Assembly: GCF_001514215.1 (NCBI RefSeq)
Contig: NZ_KQ948851.1
Coordinates: 947,153-1,011,152 of the forward strand
Reading direction: 5' to 3'
Source of the DNA: Streptomyces bungoensis
GTDB taxonomy: Bacteria; Actinomycetota; Actinomycetes; Streptomycetales; Streptomycetaceae
DNA length: 64,000 bases
This document shows positions 56,111-64,000 of the stretch, in pieces. The translations under genes and the position numbers were made by a program. The notes under the pieces are model-generated. The model was given only the letters and a program-made list of their open reading frames with translations, was not told the DNA's origin and did no database searches. Positions within the stretch are counted from its first letter, which is position 1. Every line of letters begins with the position of its first letter.

Positions 56111-57270
56111 CCGTGCAGACGGTGGGTGCGGGGGTGCGGGCCGTGCCCGACCTGGCGACGGCAACGGTCCGCGCGGAGGAAGGCGTCGAGACCGGCAACG
56201 CGTCCTCCCGCCTCCGCGCCCTGCGGACGCACCTCGGTACCGTCGCCGGTGCGGCCATCCTGGCCGTGCTGCTGTGGCGGCTGGGCACGGGTGTCCTGCT
56301 CGACGGCCTGCGCCGGATCGACACGGCGACCCTGCTGATCGCTCTCGGCGTCGGGGTGGTGACCACCGTGTTCAGCGCCTGGCGCTGGCAGTTGGTGGCC
56401 CGGGGCCTCGGGATCCGGCTGCCGTTCGGGCCTGCCGTCGCCGACTACTACCGGGCGCTGTTCCTGAACGCGGCCCTGCCCGGCGGGGTGCTCGGCGACG
56501 TGCACCGGGCGGTCCGGCACGGACAGAGCTCCGGGGACGTCCGGCGCGGGGTGAAGGCGGTCGTGCTCGAGCGGGTCGCCGGGCAGGTCGCGCTGGCCGT
56601 GAGCGGTGCCGCGGTCCTGCTGACGCTGCCGTCACCGGTCCGCGACGACGTCCGCGGCTTCGCCCCGGTGGTGGCCCTGACCGCGGCGGGCGCGTTCGCC
56701 GTCGTCCTCGCCGTCCGGATGAACCGGGCCCCCGCCCGGCGCGCGGGCGCCCTGCGCGCCGCTCTCACCGAGGCCCGCGCGGGCCTGCTGTCCCGGGAGA
56801 ACGGGCCCGGCGTGGCGCTGTCGTCGGCCGTCGTGCTCGCCGGTCACGTGGCGATGTTCGTCGTGGCGGCCCGGGTCGCCGGCTCCGCCGCCTCCGTCGC
56901 GGTGCTGCTGCCGCTCGCGGTGCTCGCCCTGGTCGCCATGGGAGTGCCGGTGAACATCGGCGGTTTCGGGCCCCGCGAGGGCGTCACCGCCTGGGCGTTC
57001 GGCGCGGCGGGGCTCGGCGCGAGCAGCGGTGTGGCCGTCGCCGTGGTGTACGGCGTGCTCAGCTTCGTCGCCAGCCTGCCCGGCGCCGTCGTCCTCGTCG
57101 CCCGCTGGTACGCCGGGCTGCGCGGCTACCCCCGCACCGGCGTCGCGCCGTCGTCCGGCGTGAGCAGCGCGAAATACGAGCCGAACGATTCGGCCAGGCT
57201 CGCCAGCAGTTCCTTCCCCTTTTCCGCCGAACCCAGGGAAGGACGGCCGATGACGCCCGACTCGGTGTAG
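56107..57270 (+). CDS. LPG-synthase-TM (UPF0104/flippase-like) membrane protein
   Basis: A 387-residue integral membrane protein with about eight hydrophobic segments. It has the family motifs YYRALFLNAALPGGVLGD and VPVNIGGFGPREGVTAWAFG, as in lysylphosphatidylglycerol-synthase transmembrane proteins and related glycolipid or polyprenyl carriers. The last 40 residues ([16 protein letters not shown] onward) are hydrophilic and do not look conserved. They are encoded inside the convergent creatininase gene, overlapping it by 145 bases. The likely role is flipping or sensing a lipid-linked product of the cluster (inference). Confidence 0.85.
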   Translation: MTVQTVGAGVRAVPDLATATVRAEEGVETGNASSRLRALRTHLGTVAGAAILAVLLWRLGTGVLLDGLRRIDTATLLIALGVGVVTTVFSAWRWQLVARGLGIRLPFGPAVADYYRALFLNAALPGGVLGDVHRAVRHGQSSGDVRRGVKAVVLERVAGQVALAVSGAAVLLTLPSPVRDDVRGFAPVVALTAAGAFAVVLAVRMNRAPARRAGALRAALTEARAGLLSRENGPGVALSSAVVLAGHVAMFVVAARVAGSAASVAVLLPLAVLALVAMGVPVNIGGFGPREGVTAWAFGAAGLGASSGVAVAVVYGVLSFVASLPGAVVLVARWYAGLRGYPRTGVAPSSGVSSAKYEPNDSARLASSSFPFSAEPREGRPMTPDSV

Positions 57271-57902
57271 GCGGACATTCCCACGGTGAGCAGATGACGG
57301 CGGTCGTCCGCGGTGAAATCGGTGGACTCGTGGCCAGGGCGGATGAATTCGGGGTGAGCGTGCAGCAGAATCGACGTCTCGATTTCTCCCGCGTGCATGT
57401 CGGTGAGCAGCGAGGTGAGCACCCCGGCCCGCTCGCACGCCGTCTCCCAGTCCTCGGCGGCCGGGAACAGCGCCATCCGCTCCCCGCGCGCGGAGGCCTC
57501 CTGGACGACGTTGCCCAGCACGTAGTTGCCGCCGTGCCCGTTGACCACCACGAGCGCCTCGACGCCCGAGCGGCGCAGCGAGTCGGCGATGTCCCGGACC
57601 ACCGCGTGCAGCGTCACCGCGGAGATACTGACGGTTCCCGGCCAGGCCGCGTGCTCGTGGGAGCAGGAGACGGTCAGCGGGGGAAGGAGATGTACCGGGT
57701 ACGCGGCTGCGATCTCCCGCGCCACGGCACAGGCGACGAGCGTGTCGGTCGCCAACGGAAGGAAGGGCCCATGCTGTTCGAAGCTGCCCACGGGAAGGAC
57801 GGCCACCTGTGTTGAAACGCCCGCCCCCCGCGCCCGTACGTCTTCCGTAGTGTCCGTCGGCACCAGCCCGAAGCCGGCCGCACGCGCGCCCGAACCACTC
57901 AT
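57126..57902 (-). CDS. creatininase-family amidohydrolase, candidate FAPy deformylase (ArfB-like)
   Basis: A 258-residue metal-dependent amidohydrolase of the creatininase/ArfB/MftE superfamily. Metal-binding motifs are [27 protein letters not shown] and [11 protein letters not shown]. In archaea ArfB removes the formyl group from FAPy. Here the gene is divergent from a Met120 GTP cyclohydrolase II, with 38 bases between start codons, so deformylation of FAPy is a plausible role. The ATG at 57902 has GGGAAGAG upstream. Its 3' end overlaps the convergent membrane-protein gene. Confidence 0.85.
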   Translation of the reverse strand: MSGSGARAAGFGLVPTDTTEDVRARGAGVSTQVAVLPVGSFEQHGPFLPLATDTLVACAVAREIAAAYPVHLLPPLTVSCSHEHAAWPGTVSISAVTLHAVVRDIADSLRRSGVEALVVVNGHGGNYVLGNVVQEASARGERMALFPAAEDWETACERAGVLTSLLTDMHAGEIETSILLHAHPEFIRPGHESTDFTADDRRHLLTVGMSAYTESGVIGRPSLGSAEKGKELLASLAESFGSYFALLTPDDGATPVRG

Positions 57903-57940
57903 CTCTTCCCGGCCCTTCGTCTCCGCTTAGGAATCAGATC

Positions 57941-58600
57941 ATGACAGAAAACATCGGTGTCCTCGGCAAGAAGTCCCCGCGGCGTTCGGGCGTGGAACGT
58001 GTCGTGAATGCCCCGCTGCCCACCGTGTACGGGAAATTCCAGGCGGTCGGCTACCTGGACCATGACCGCGGCGAGGAACAAGTCGCCTTGGTCCACGGAG
58101 AGATCGGAACCGAGAACGTGCTGACCCGGCTGCACTCCGAGTGCCTGACCGGCGACGCGTTCGGCTCCCAGCACTGCGAGTGCGGCGACCAGCTGGCGTC
58201 GGCGCTGCGCGCGGTCGTCGCCGAAGGCAGCGGCATCGTCGTCTACTTGAGAGGGCACGAGGGCCGCGGCATCGGCCTGCTGGCGAAGCTGCGCGCGATG
58301 GCCCTGCAGGCGGAGGGCCTGGACACGGTGGAGGCGAACCTGGCGCTCGGGCTGCCGGTCGACGCCCGCGACTACGGTGTCGCCGCCGGGATCCTGCACG
58401 ACCTCGAGGTGCGCTCGGTACGGCTGATGTCCAACAACCCGGCCAAGCGCGAGGCGCTGACGCGGCACGGCATCGAGGTCGCCGAGCAGGTGCCGCTGCT
58501 GATCGAGCCGTGCGAGAGCAACATCACCTACCTGCGGACCAAGCGGGAGCGGATGGACCACATCCTGCCGCACCTGGACGCGGTGGCGCACGGCTCCTGA
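57941..58600 (+). CDS. GTP cyclohydrolase II, Met120 (FAPy-forming) variant
   Basis: A 219-residue RibA-type enzyme without the RibB half. The zinc cysteines are [18 protein letters not shown]. The arginine and catalytic regions are [33 protein letters not shown] and [12 protein letters not shown]. At residue 120 Met replaces the Tyr of ordinary GTP cyclohydrolase II (E. coli Tyr105, KIRAYALQ). In S. coelicolor SCO6655 this same Met120 is reported to stop the reaction at the formylated intermediate FAPy. The ATG at 57941 is close to a TTAGGAAT -10-like element. Confidence 0.92.
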   Translation: MTENIGVLGKKSPRRSGVERVVNAPLPTVYGKFQAVGYLDHDRGEEQVALVHGEIGTENVLTRLHSECLTGDAFGSQHCECGDQLASALRAVVAEGSGIVVYLRGHEGRGIGLLAKLRAMALQAEGLDTVEANLALGLPVDARDYGVAAGILHDLEVRSVRLMSNNPAKREALTRHGIEVAEQVPLLIEPCESNITYLRTKRERMDHILPHLDAVAHGS

Positions 58601-58606
58601 CCCGTC

Positions 58607-58640
58607 GTCCCCCGCACGCGGCTTCGCCCGGGCGGGGGAC
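58607..58640. terminator. hairpin between GTP cyclohydrolase II and serine hydrolase genes
   Basis: A 9-bp stem, GTCCCCCGC (58607-58615) and GCGGGGGAC (58632-58640), sits between the converging genes. Confidence 0.65.
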
Positions 58641-58647
58641 CCCCGGG

Positions 58648-59871
58648 TCAGTCGAGCACCGCCTCGTGCACCAGCCGCCGCAACTCGGGAAAGACCTTCA
58701 GCTTTTTGGGCCGCACCTGGGTCATGAACTGCACGGTCAGATCCCGCCCGGGGTCGACCCAGAAGGCGGTGGTGGCGACGCCGGTCCAGCCGTAGGTGCC
58801 GGGGCTCGACGGGGACAGGGTGCGGGCGGGGTCGGTCACGACGGACACGTTGAAGCCGAACCCGAGCCCGTCGTTGCCCCGCTCCTGGTGCACCGGGGCG
58901 CCGAAGGCGCTCAACTCGGCGCCGCCCGGCAACTGGTTGCGGGTCATCAGGTCGACCGAGCCGGGGGACAGCAGCCGGGTGCCGTCCAGTTCGCCGCCCC
59001 GGCGCAGCATCTCCATGAACCGGTGGAAGTCCGGCGCCGAGGACACGAGGCCGCCGCTGCCGGACAGGAACCGGGGCCGGCCGCGCACCGGGAGCCCCGG
59101 TATGGGCGCGATGCCGCCGCAGTCCGTCTCGCCGTACAGCTCGGCCAGTCGCGGGCCCTGTTCGGGGGTGATGCGGAATCCGGTGTCGGTCATGCCCAGC
59201 GGGTGGAAGATCCGGTCGGCGAGGAACTCGTCCAGCGCCTGCCCGGAGACCACCTCGACCACCCGGCCCAGCACGTTGGAGGCGACCGAGTAGTTCCACT
59301 GCGTGCCCGGCTCGAACTGCAGCGGCATCCGCGCGTACACCTCGACGGTCTCCGCCAGGTCCTTGCCGGGCGGCACCGAGTACTCCAGACCGGCCTCGCG
59401 GTACAGGGCGTCGACGGGGTGCTTGTGGTAGAAGCCGAAGGTCAGCCCCGCGGTGTGGGTGAGCAGGTGCCGGACGAGGATCGGCCCGTGAGCCGGCCGG
59501 GTGCGTACGTCGCTGCCGGAACCGCCCTCGTACACGCGGGGGTTGGCGAACACCGGCAGATGGCGGTCGACCGGGTCGTCCAGCGACAGCCGCCCCTCCT
59601 CGACCAGTTGCAGCACCGCGACGGCGGTGACCGGCTTGGTCATGGAGTAGATCCGCCACAGGGTGTCCGCCTCGACCGGCAGGCCGGCCGCGAGGTCCCG
59701 GCGGCCGTACGTGCGCAGGTGGGCGACGCGGCCGCCGCGCGCCACGGCCAGCAGCCAGCCCGGCAGGCGCCCCTCGTCGACGTGGTGGGCGAAGCGCCGG
59801 TCGAGGCGCTCCAGCGCCTGCGGATCCAGCCCGGCCTCACCCGGGTCGACGTCCTGTCGCAGCTGTGTCAT
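58648..59871 (-). CDS. class C beta-lactamase-like serine hydrolase
   Basis: A 407-residue serine hydrolase of the beta-lactamase/esterase EstB group. The catalytic Ser-x-x-Lys is SMTK in WRIYSMTKPV, the Tyr-x-Asn equivalent is in QWNYSVASN, and a later GWTG-type motif is GTYGWTGVATT. There is no signal peptide, so it is probably a cytosolic esterase or peptidase rather than a resistance beta-lactamase. The ATG at 59871 has GGAGGAG upstream. Confidence 0.88.
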   Translation of the reverse strand: MTQLRQDVDPGEAGLDPQALERLDRRFAHHVDEGRLPGWLLAVARGGRVAHLRTYGRRDLAAGLPVEADTLWRIYSMTKPVTAVAVLQLVEEGRLSLDDPVDRHLPVFANPRVYEGGSGSDVRTRPAHGPILVRHLLTHTAGLTFGFYHKHPVDALYREAGLEYSVPPGKDLAETVEVYARMPLQFEPGTQWNYSVASNVLGRVVEVVSGQALDEFLADRIFHPLGMTDTGFRITPEQGPRLAELYGETDCGGIAPIPGLPVRGRPRFLSGSGGLVSSAPDFHRFMEMLRRGGELDGTRLLSPGSVDLMTRNQLPGGAELSAFGAPVHQERGNDGLGFGFNVSVVTDPARTLSPSSPGTYGWTGVATTAFWVDPGRDLTVQFMTQVRPKKLKVFPELRRLVHEAVLD

Positions 59872-60011
59872 CGCTCTCCTCCGGTCGCGTCCCCCGTGCG
59901 GTCCGACCCCCTCATCGTCGCCCAGGAACATCGTGGTGCGCCCCCTCATCAGGGCGTTGTGTGATCGACACGACGGGGAATGCGCCGCGCGGCGGACCAG
60001 TTGACGTGGGT

Positions 60012-60467
60012 ATGACTCACGACCCGACGGTTCCGGCGGACCCGACGCAGTTCGCCCTGCTCGCGCTGCTCTCCGAGACACGGGGCGGGGTGCTGGCCAC
60101 CCTGAAGGGGGACGGCCGGCCGCAGCTGTCCAACGTCAGCCACGCCTACTACCCCGACGAGCGGCTGGTCAGGATCTCGGTCACCGACGACCGGGCCAAG
60201 ACGCGCAATCTCCGGCGGGACCCCCGCGCCTCCTACCACGTGACCAGTGACGACCGCTGGGCGTACACCGTCGCCGAGGGGACGGCCGAACTGTCGCCGG
60301 TCGCCGGCGACCCGTACGACGAGACGGTGGAGGAGCTGATTCGGGTCTACCGGGACGTGCTCGGTGAGCATCCGGACTGGGACGAGTACCGGGCCGCGAT
60401 GGTGCGGGACCGGCGTCTGGTGGTCCGGCTGCGGGTGGAACGGGCGTACGGCATTCCCAAGCGCTGA
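60012..60467 (+). CDS. PPOX-class F420-dependent oxidoreductase-like protein
   Basis: A 151-residue split-barrel protein of the PNPOx-like F420-dependent family. It has the conserved SNVSHAYYPDERLVRISVTDDRAKTRNLRRDPRASYHV and ends VRLRVERAYGI. The ATG at 60012 follows the stretch GACGTGGG; the open frame continues upstream without signals. These enzymes often use F420H2 to reduce flavonoids, quinones or heme breakdown products. Substrate unknown. Confidence 0.85.
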   Translation: MTHDPTVPADPTQFALLALLSETRGGVLATLKGDGRPQLSNVSHAYYPDERLVRISVTDDRAKTRNLRRDPRASYHVTSDDRWAYTVAEGTAELSPVAGDPYDETVEELIRVYRDVLGEHPDWDEYRAAMVRDRRLVVRLRVERAYGIPKR

Positions 60468-60528
60468 CCCACCGCACTGCCGCTGCGCTACTGCACCCCT
60501 GCTGTTCCACCGCGCTCCCGCTGTTCCA

Positions 60529-60544
60529 CCGCACGTCCGTGCGG
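60529..60544. terminator. weak hairpin between converging genes
   Basis: A 6-bp stem CCGCAC/GTGCGG with a 4-base loop lies between the PPOX-type and dehydrogenase stops. The short duplicated phrase GCTGTTCCACCGC (60501 and 60520) precedes it. Confidence 0.4.
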
Positions 60545-60553
60545 CGCGCGGTG

Positions 60554-61432
60554 CTACGGCGCCTCGGCGGTGCGTGCCTCGATCGCGTGCAGGACCGCCA
60601 CCATGTCCTCGCCGCCGTGCCCCTGGGCCACCGTCTCCTCGAAGAGGGTGTGGCACACGTCGAGCAGCGGCGAGGCCAGGTGCGCCTTGCGGGCCGCCTC
60701 CGCGATGAGACGGTTGTTCTTCAGCACGTCCAGCGCGGCCGCCTGCACGGCGAAGTCCCGCTCGCGCAGCTTGGGCGCCTTCATGCGGGAGACCGCACTG
60801 GCCATCGGGCCCGCGTCCAGCACCTCCAGGAAGAGGCGCCGGTCCAGACCCTGCCGTTCGGCGAAGTGGAACGCCTCGGTCAGCCCGGTCACCTGGGTGA
60901 TCAGGAACAGGTTCACCGCCAGCTTCATCAGCAGCGCGCCCGGCACGGGTCCGCACACGAACGTCTCCCGGCACATCGGCGCCAGCAGCGGCCGCACGGC
61001 GCCCACGGCCGGCGTCTCGCCGGCGAGCATGGCCACCAGCTGCCCCTGCTCCGCCGGGACGCGGGACCCGGAGACGGGCGCCTCCACGTACCGCCCGCCG
61101 GCCGCGCGGACGTCGGCCTCCAGGGCGTGGGAGTACTCGGCGGAGGTCGTGCCCATGTGGACGACGATCCGTCCGGCGACCCGGGCCGCCAGGGCCGGCG
61201 TGCCGCGGCCGAGGACGGTGTCGACCGCCGCCTCGTCGGCGAGCATCAGCAGGACCACCTCCGCCCGCGCGAACACCTCCCCGGCGTCCGCCGCGACCTC
61301 GGCCCCTGCCGCGCGCAGCGGCTCGGCGCGCTCCGGCGTCCTGTTCCACACCACCAGGGGCGTGCCGGAGGCCGCCAGGCGCAGCGCCATGGGGCGGCCC
61401 ATCACCCCCAGACCGATGAATCCGACGTGCAC
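60554..61432 (-). CDS. 3-hydroxyisobutyrate-dehydrogenase-family oxidoreductase
   Basis: A 292-residue beta-hydroxyacid dehydrogenase. The N-terminal Rossmann motif is [13 protein letters not shown], the substrate motif [17 protein letters not shown], and the catalytic Lys lies in [14 protein letters not shown] at 61432. It is divergent from a TetR-family gene with two palindromes between them, so it is probably repressed by that regulator. Substrate unknown; family members act on 3-hydroxyisobutyrate, tartronate semialdehyde or glyoxylate analogues. Confidence 0.88.
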   Translation of the reverse strand: MHVGFIGLGVMGRPMALRLAASGTPLVVWNRTPERAEPLRAAGAEVAADAGEVFARAEVVLLMLADEAAVDTVLGRGTPALAARVAGRIVVHMGTTSAEYSHALEADVRAAGGRYVEAPVSGSRVPAEQGQLVAMLAGETPAVGAVRPLLAPMCRETFVCGPVPGALLMKLAVNLFLITQVTGLTEAFHFAERQGLDRRLFLEVLDAGPMASAVSRMKAPKLRERDFAVQAAALDVLKNNRLIAEAARKAHLASPLLDVCHTLFEETVAQGHGGEDMVAVLHAIEARTAEAP

Positions 61433-61474
61433 GGGGATCGCCCTTCCTCGATGGGCCGGAGACGGCCGACCTGG

Positions 61475-61492
61475 CTATGACCGTCGTCATAG
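61475..61492. promoter_or_regulatory. TetR operator 1
   Basis: CTATGAC-CGTC-GTCATAG: perfect 7-bp arms with a 4-bp spacer, in the divergent region between the dehydrogenase and TetR genes. Confidence 0.75.
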
Positions 61493-61502
61493 TAGCGGGC
61501 GG

Positions 61503-61518
61503 TATGACGGTGGTCATA
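61503..61518. promoter_or_regulatory. TetR operator 2
   Basis: TATGAC-GGTG-GTCATA: perfect 6-bp arms and the same 4-bp spacing as operator 1, 28 bases from it centre to centre, giving cooperative double occupancy as a possibility. Confidence 0.7.
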
Positions 61519-61575
61519 GAGTTCGGAGGGGGAGAGTGCGGCGGCGTACGAGGCGGGCGCGAGCGGAGGACGGAC

Positions 61576-62169
61576 ATGGCGGATTCGGGGCACGGGCCGC
61601 GGGAGCGGATGGTGTTCAGCGCGGCCCAGCTCATCCGGCGCGAAGGGGTCGCCGCGACCGGTATGCGGGACGTCGCCGCCCATGCCGGGGCGCCGCGCGG
61701 CTCGCTCCAGCACTACTTCCCGGGCGGCAAGGAGCAGCTCGTCAACGAGGCCGTGGGCTGGGCCGGGCGGTACGCGGGCAAGCGCGTCGCCCGGTTCCTC
61801 GCCGGCCTGGACGAGCCGACGCCGAGCGGGCTGTTCGCGGCGATGGCCGCCCAGTGGACCGACGAGTACCGGCGTGACGGCTTCGCCGCCGGCTGCCCGG
61901 TGGCCGCGGCGACCGTCGAGTGCGCCGCGGCGGGCACCTCGACCCGTGAGGCGGTGGCCGCCGCGTTCGCGACCTGGCGCGGCCCGGTCGCCGAGGCGCT
62001 CACCGGCATGGGCGTCCCCGCGGCCCGGGCCGACTCCCTGGCCACGCTGATGATCAGCACCCTGGAGGGCGCCGTCCTGATGGCCCGCGCCGAACAGGAC
62101 GTACGCCCGCTGACCACCGCGGTCCGCGAACTCGGACCGCTGCTCGACGCCGCCGTCGCCCCGTCCTGA
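61576..62169 (+). CDS. TetR-family regulator (divergent to the dehydrogenase)
   Basis: A 197-residue TetR/AcrR regulator with helix-turn-helix ATGMRDVAAHAGAPRGSLQHYF at residues 30-55 and a C-terminal ligand domain of the LmrA/YxaF type (AAGCPVAAATVE). The ATG at 61576 has GGAGGA upstream; the earlier ATG at 61477 lies inside an operator and was rejected. It probably represses itself and the dehydrogenase through the two palindromes. Confidence 0.9.
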   Translation: MADSGHGPRERMVFSAAQLIRREGVAATGMRDVAAHAGAPRGSLQHYFPGGKEQLVNEAVGWAGRYAGKRVARFLAGLDEPTPSGLFAAMAAQWTDEYRRDGFAAGCPVAAATVECAAAGTSTREAVAAAFATWRGPVAEALTGMGVPAARADSLATLMISTLEGAVLMARAEQDVRPLTTAVRELGPLLDAAVAPS

Positions 62170-62221
62170 GAGCCCCTGCCGGACGCCGCCGTCACCTCGT
62201 CCCGAGCCCCGGGGCGCGTGC

Positions 62222-62887
62222 TCAGCCCGCCGCCGGCCGCGCCGTGAGGTGGGCGACCACCATGTCGCCGAGCAGGGCCCGGTAGTGCCCGCGCCGGGCC
62301 GGTGCCAAGAGGTCGCGGCCGTACAGGGCGTCGAAGGTGTGCCGGTTGGCGACCCGGAAGAAGCAGAACGAGCTGATCATCGCGTGCAGGTCGACGGCGT
62401 CCACGTCCGTACGGAAGCGGCCCGCCCGCTGCCCGGCCTCCAGGACCCGGCCGAGCGCGGCCGGCGCGGGCGAGCCGATCCGGCCGGACCGCCGGGCGGC
62501 GGTGACGTGCCGTGCCTCGTGGATGTTCTCGATGGTCACCAGGCGGACGAAGTCGGGGCGGCGCTCCAGGTGGTCGAAGACGAGTCCCGCCAGGTGCCGG
62601 ACCGCCGCCTCCGGCTCCAGCTGTCCGAGGTCCAGCCGCCGCCCGGCGTCGCGCAGCTCGTCGTAGACCCGCTCCAGGACGGCGGTGAACAGCTGTTCCT
62701 TGCCGCCGAAGTAGTAGTAGATCATCCGCTTGGTGGTGCGGGTGCGCGCCGCGATCTCGTCGACGCGGGCGCCGTCGTAGCCGGCCCGCGCGAACTCCCG
62801 GGTCGCCACGTCGAGGATCTCGGCCCGGGTGCGGGCGGCGTCCCGGGCCCGCGCACCGGGTGCGGGCGGTTCGTCGACGCTGGTCAT
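62222..62887 (-). CDS. TetR-family regulator
   Basis: A 221-residue TetR regulator: N-terminal helix-turn-helix GARVDEIAARTRTTKRMIYYYFGGKEQLF at residues 40-68, and a C-terminal domain with LVTIENIHEARHV. The ATG is at 62887, with few ribosome signals. No operator-like palindrome was noticed nearby. Its targets are unknown; it lies 138 bases from the gnd stop on the same strand. Confidence 0.9.
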   Translation of the reverse strand: MTSVDEPPAPGARARDAARTRAEILDVATREFARAGYDGARVDEIAARTRTTKRMIYYYFGGKEQLFTAVLERVYDELRDAGRRLDLGQLEPEAAVRHLAGLVFDHLERRPDFVRLVTIENIHEARHVTAARRSGRIGSPAPAALGRVLEAGQRAGRFRTDVDAVDLHAMISSFCFFRVANRHTFDALYGRDLLAPARRGHYRALLGDMVVAHLTARPAAG

Positions 62888-63025
62888 CGGGTTCCTCGGG
62901 GACGGGGGAGACAGGGGTGCGCTGCGCGCGTGCGGTGATTGTAGGAGCGCCCGCGGCCCGGGTCACAGGGGGTGATCCGGGCCGCGGGCGTCGGCGCGAC
63001 GGCCGTGTTTCGCGCGGTGGGCGGG

Positions 63026-63904
63026 TCAGTCCTTCTTCTCGACCGCGTGCCCGCCGAACTGGTTGCGCAGCGCGGCGACCATCTTCATCTGCGGGGAGTC
63101 GTCCTGCCGGGAGGCGAACCGGGCGAAGAGGGAGGCGGTGATCGCGGGCAGCGGCACGGCGTTGTCGATGGCCGCCTCGACGGTCCAGCGGCCCTCGCCG
63201 GAGTCCTCCGCGTAGCCGCGCAGCTTCTCCAGGTGCTGGTCGTCGTCCAGGGCGTTCACGGCGAGGTCGAGCAGCCAGGAGCGGATGACGGTGCCCTCCT
63301 GCCAGGAGCGGAACACCTCGCGGACGTTGTCCACCGACGGGACCTTCTCCAGCAGCTCCCAGCCCTCGGCGTAGGCCTGCATCATGGCGTACTCGATGCC
63401 GTTGTGGACCATCTTGGAGAAGTGCCCGGCGCCGACGCGGCCCGCGTGGACGTAGCCGTACGGGCCCTCGGGCTTGAGCGCGTCGAAGATCGGCCGCAGC
63501 CGGTCCACGTGCTCCTTGTCGCCGCCGACCATGAGGGCGTAGCCGTTCTGCAGGCCCCACACGCCGCCGGAGACGCCGGCGTCGACGAAGCCGATGCCCT
63601 TGATGCCGAGCGCGGCGGCGTGCTTCTCGTCGTCCGTCCAGCGGGAGTTGCCGCCGTCGATCACCGTGTCGCCCGGGGACAGCAGGTCCCCCAGCTCGTC
63701 GACGACGGTCTGGGTGGCGGTGCCCGCCGGGACCATCACCCAGACGTGGCGCGGTGCGTCCAGCTTCTCGACCAGTTCGGCGAGGGACTTGACGTCGGAG
63801 ACGTCGGGGTTGCGGTCGTAGCCGATGACGTCGTGGCCGGCGCGGCGGATCCGCTCGCGCATGTTGCCGCCCATCTTGCCGAGACCGATGAGACCGAGCT
63901 GCAT
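63026..63904 (-). CDS. gnd: 6-phosphogluconate dehydrogenase, decarboxylating (short GndA/YqeC type)
   Basis: A 292-residue short 6-phosphogluconate dehydrogenase. Motifs are LGLIGLGKMGGNM for NAD(P) binding, DGGNSRWTDD, DAGVSGGVWGLQNGYALMVGG and the catalytic GHFSKMVHNGIEYAMMQAYAE. It lacks the long C-terminal tail of E. coli Gnd, as in other actinobacterial NAD-type enzymes. The ATG at 63904 lies 7 bases downstream of the pgi stop, so they form an operon feeding the pentose phosphate route. Confidence 0.93.
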   Translation of the reverse strand: MQLGLIGLGKMGGNMRERIRRAGHDVIGYDRNPDVSDVKSLAELVEKLDAPRHVWVMVPAGTATQTVVDELGDLLSPGDTVIDGGNSRWTDDEKHAAALGIKGIGFVDAGVSGGVWGLQNGYALMVGGDKEHVDRLRPIFDALKPEGPYGYVHAGRVGAGHFSKMVHNGIEYAMMQAYAEGWELLEKVPSVDNVREVFRSWQEGTVIRSWLLDLAVNALDDDQHLEKLRGYAEDSGEGRWTVEAAIDNAVPLPAITASLFARFASRQDDSPQMKMVAALRNQFGGHAVEKKD

Positions 63905-63911
63905 TGTCAGT

Positions 63912-64000
63912 TCACTTCCTGAGGTTGCGGTAGGCGGCGACGAGGGCCGTGGTGGACGGGTCGAGACCGGGCACGTCCGCGCCCATGGTCAGGGCCGGTT
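63912..64000 (-). CDS. pgi: glucose-6-phosphate isomerase, C-terminal end (gene continues beyond window)
   Basis: The last 29 codons read ALTMGADVPGLDPSTTALV then AAYRNLRK, which matches my recollection of the C terminus of actinobacterial phosphoglucose isomerase. The stop TGA is at 63912-63914. The rest of the gene lies outside the window. Directly upstream of gnd with 7-base spacing. Confidence 0.75.
   Translation of the reverse strand, partial: PALTMGADVPGLDPSTTALVAAYRNLRK

Noticed and set aside
60501..60532. Direct repeat GCTGTTCCACCGC twice
   Set aside because: Only two short copies in a convergent intergenic region; no sign of CRISPR or an insertion element.

Overview
The window is Streptomyces chromosome. 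Base composition is very high in G+C with strong third-position GC bias. Start codons include many GTG and several TTG. The content is typical of the genus: secreted GH6, GH75, GH55 and GH16 polysaccharidases, a FabH paralogue, Scr1/DUF397 genes, F420/PPOX-type genes and many TetR/LysR/GntR/MerR regulators. One tRNA-Leu(GAG) is present. I saw no CRISPR array, intact insertion sequence, integrase or prophage.

Layout. (1) 0-18 kb: a truncated GH6 cellulase, a methyltransferase, an SDR enzyme, a GH75 chitosanase with a CsnR-like operator, an aldo/keto reductase, an acyl-CoA synthetase, a LysR/transporter pair, fdhD, a FabH-like synthase, a GntR regulator, tRNA-Leu, an L,D-transpeptidase, an MFS transporter and small enzymes. 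Two decayed loci lie here: a scar where a divergent MarR/dehydrogenase pair lost both 5' halves (9.07-9.32 kb), and the tail of an Fe-S/molybdopterin-type protein upstream of fdhD (10.8-11.1 kb). (2) 18.4-24.6 kb: a minus-strand operon of the uncharacterised STM4011-STM4015 set (two radical SAM proteins, a sulfatase-like hydrolase, an ATP-grasp protein and two LRR-like paralogues). It faces a plus-strand DUF6745-type pair. Both directions start from elements resembling DNA-damage (PafBC/RecA-NDp) promoters. (3) 26.3-30.2 kb: a zinc-ribbon protein, a MerR-sliding-clamp fusion and a second EF-G with a possible leader peptide.

(4) 30.3-39 kb: a beta-1,3-glucan utilisation locus. It has a Tat-exported GH55-like exo-glucanase, a sugar ABC importer without its own ATPase, a GH1 beta-glucosidase and a two-discoidin GH16 endo-glucanase, with LacI-type and AT-rich operator candidates in the central intergenic region. 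(5) 40.4-49.9 kb: an accessory island of conflict genes, many broken. It contains an in-frame fusion of a DUF2075 nuclease/helicase front half to an Scr1 regulator, a frameshifted ESX-like gene set, an apparently intact WXG100 / caspase-like toxin / immunity module, a beheaded VapC and a PglY (BREX-2/Pgl) relic.

(6) 49.9-51.3 kb: a copper-type YcnI pair. (7) 51.4-58.6 kb: the most interesting intact system. It comprises a CDP-alcohol phosphotransferase, a zinc-less dehydrogenase, a degenerate 6-pyruvoyl-tetrahydropterin synthase homologue, a GT4 glycosyltransferase, a methyltransferase, an LPG-synthase-type membrane protein, a creatininase-family amidohydrolase and a GTP cyclohydrolase II carrying Met120. 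That is the switch residue reported to make the enzyme stop at the formylated intermediate FAPy. The adjacent creatininase-family protein is a good candidate FAPy deformylase, so the locus may route a GTP-derived pyrimidine or pterin into an unknown envelope or small-molecule product. (8) 58.6-64 kb: a serine hydrolase, a PPOX protein, a TetR/dehydrogenase pair with twin operators, another TetR gene, and gnd next to the 3' end of pgi.
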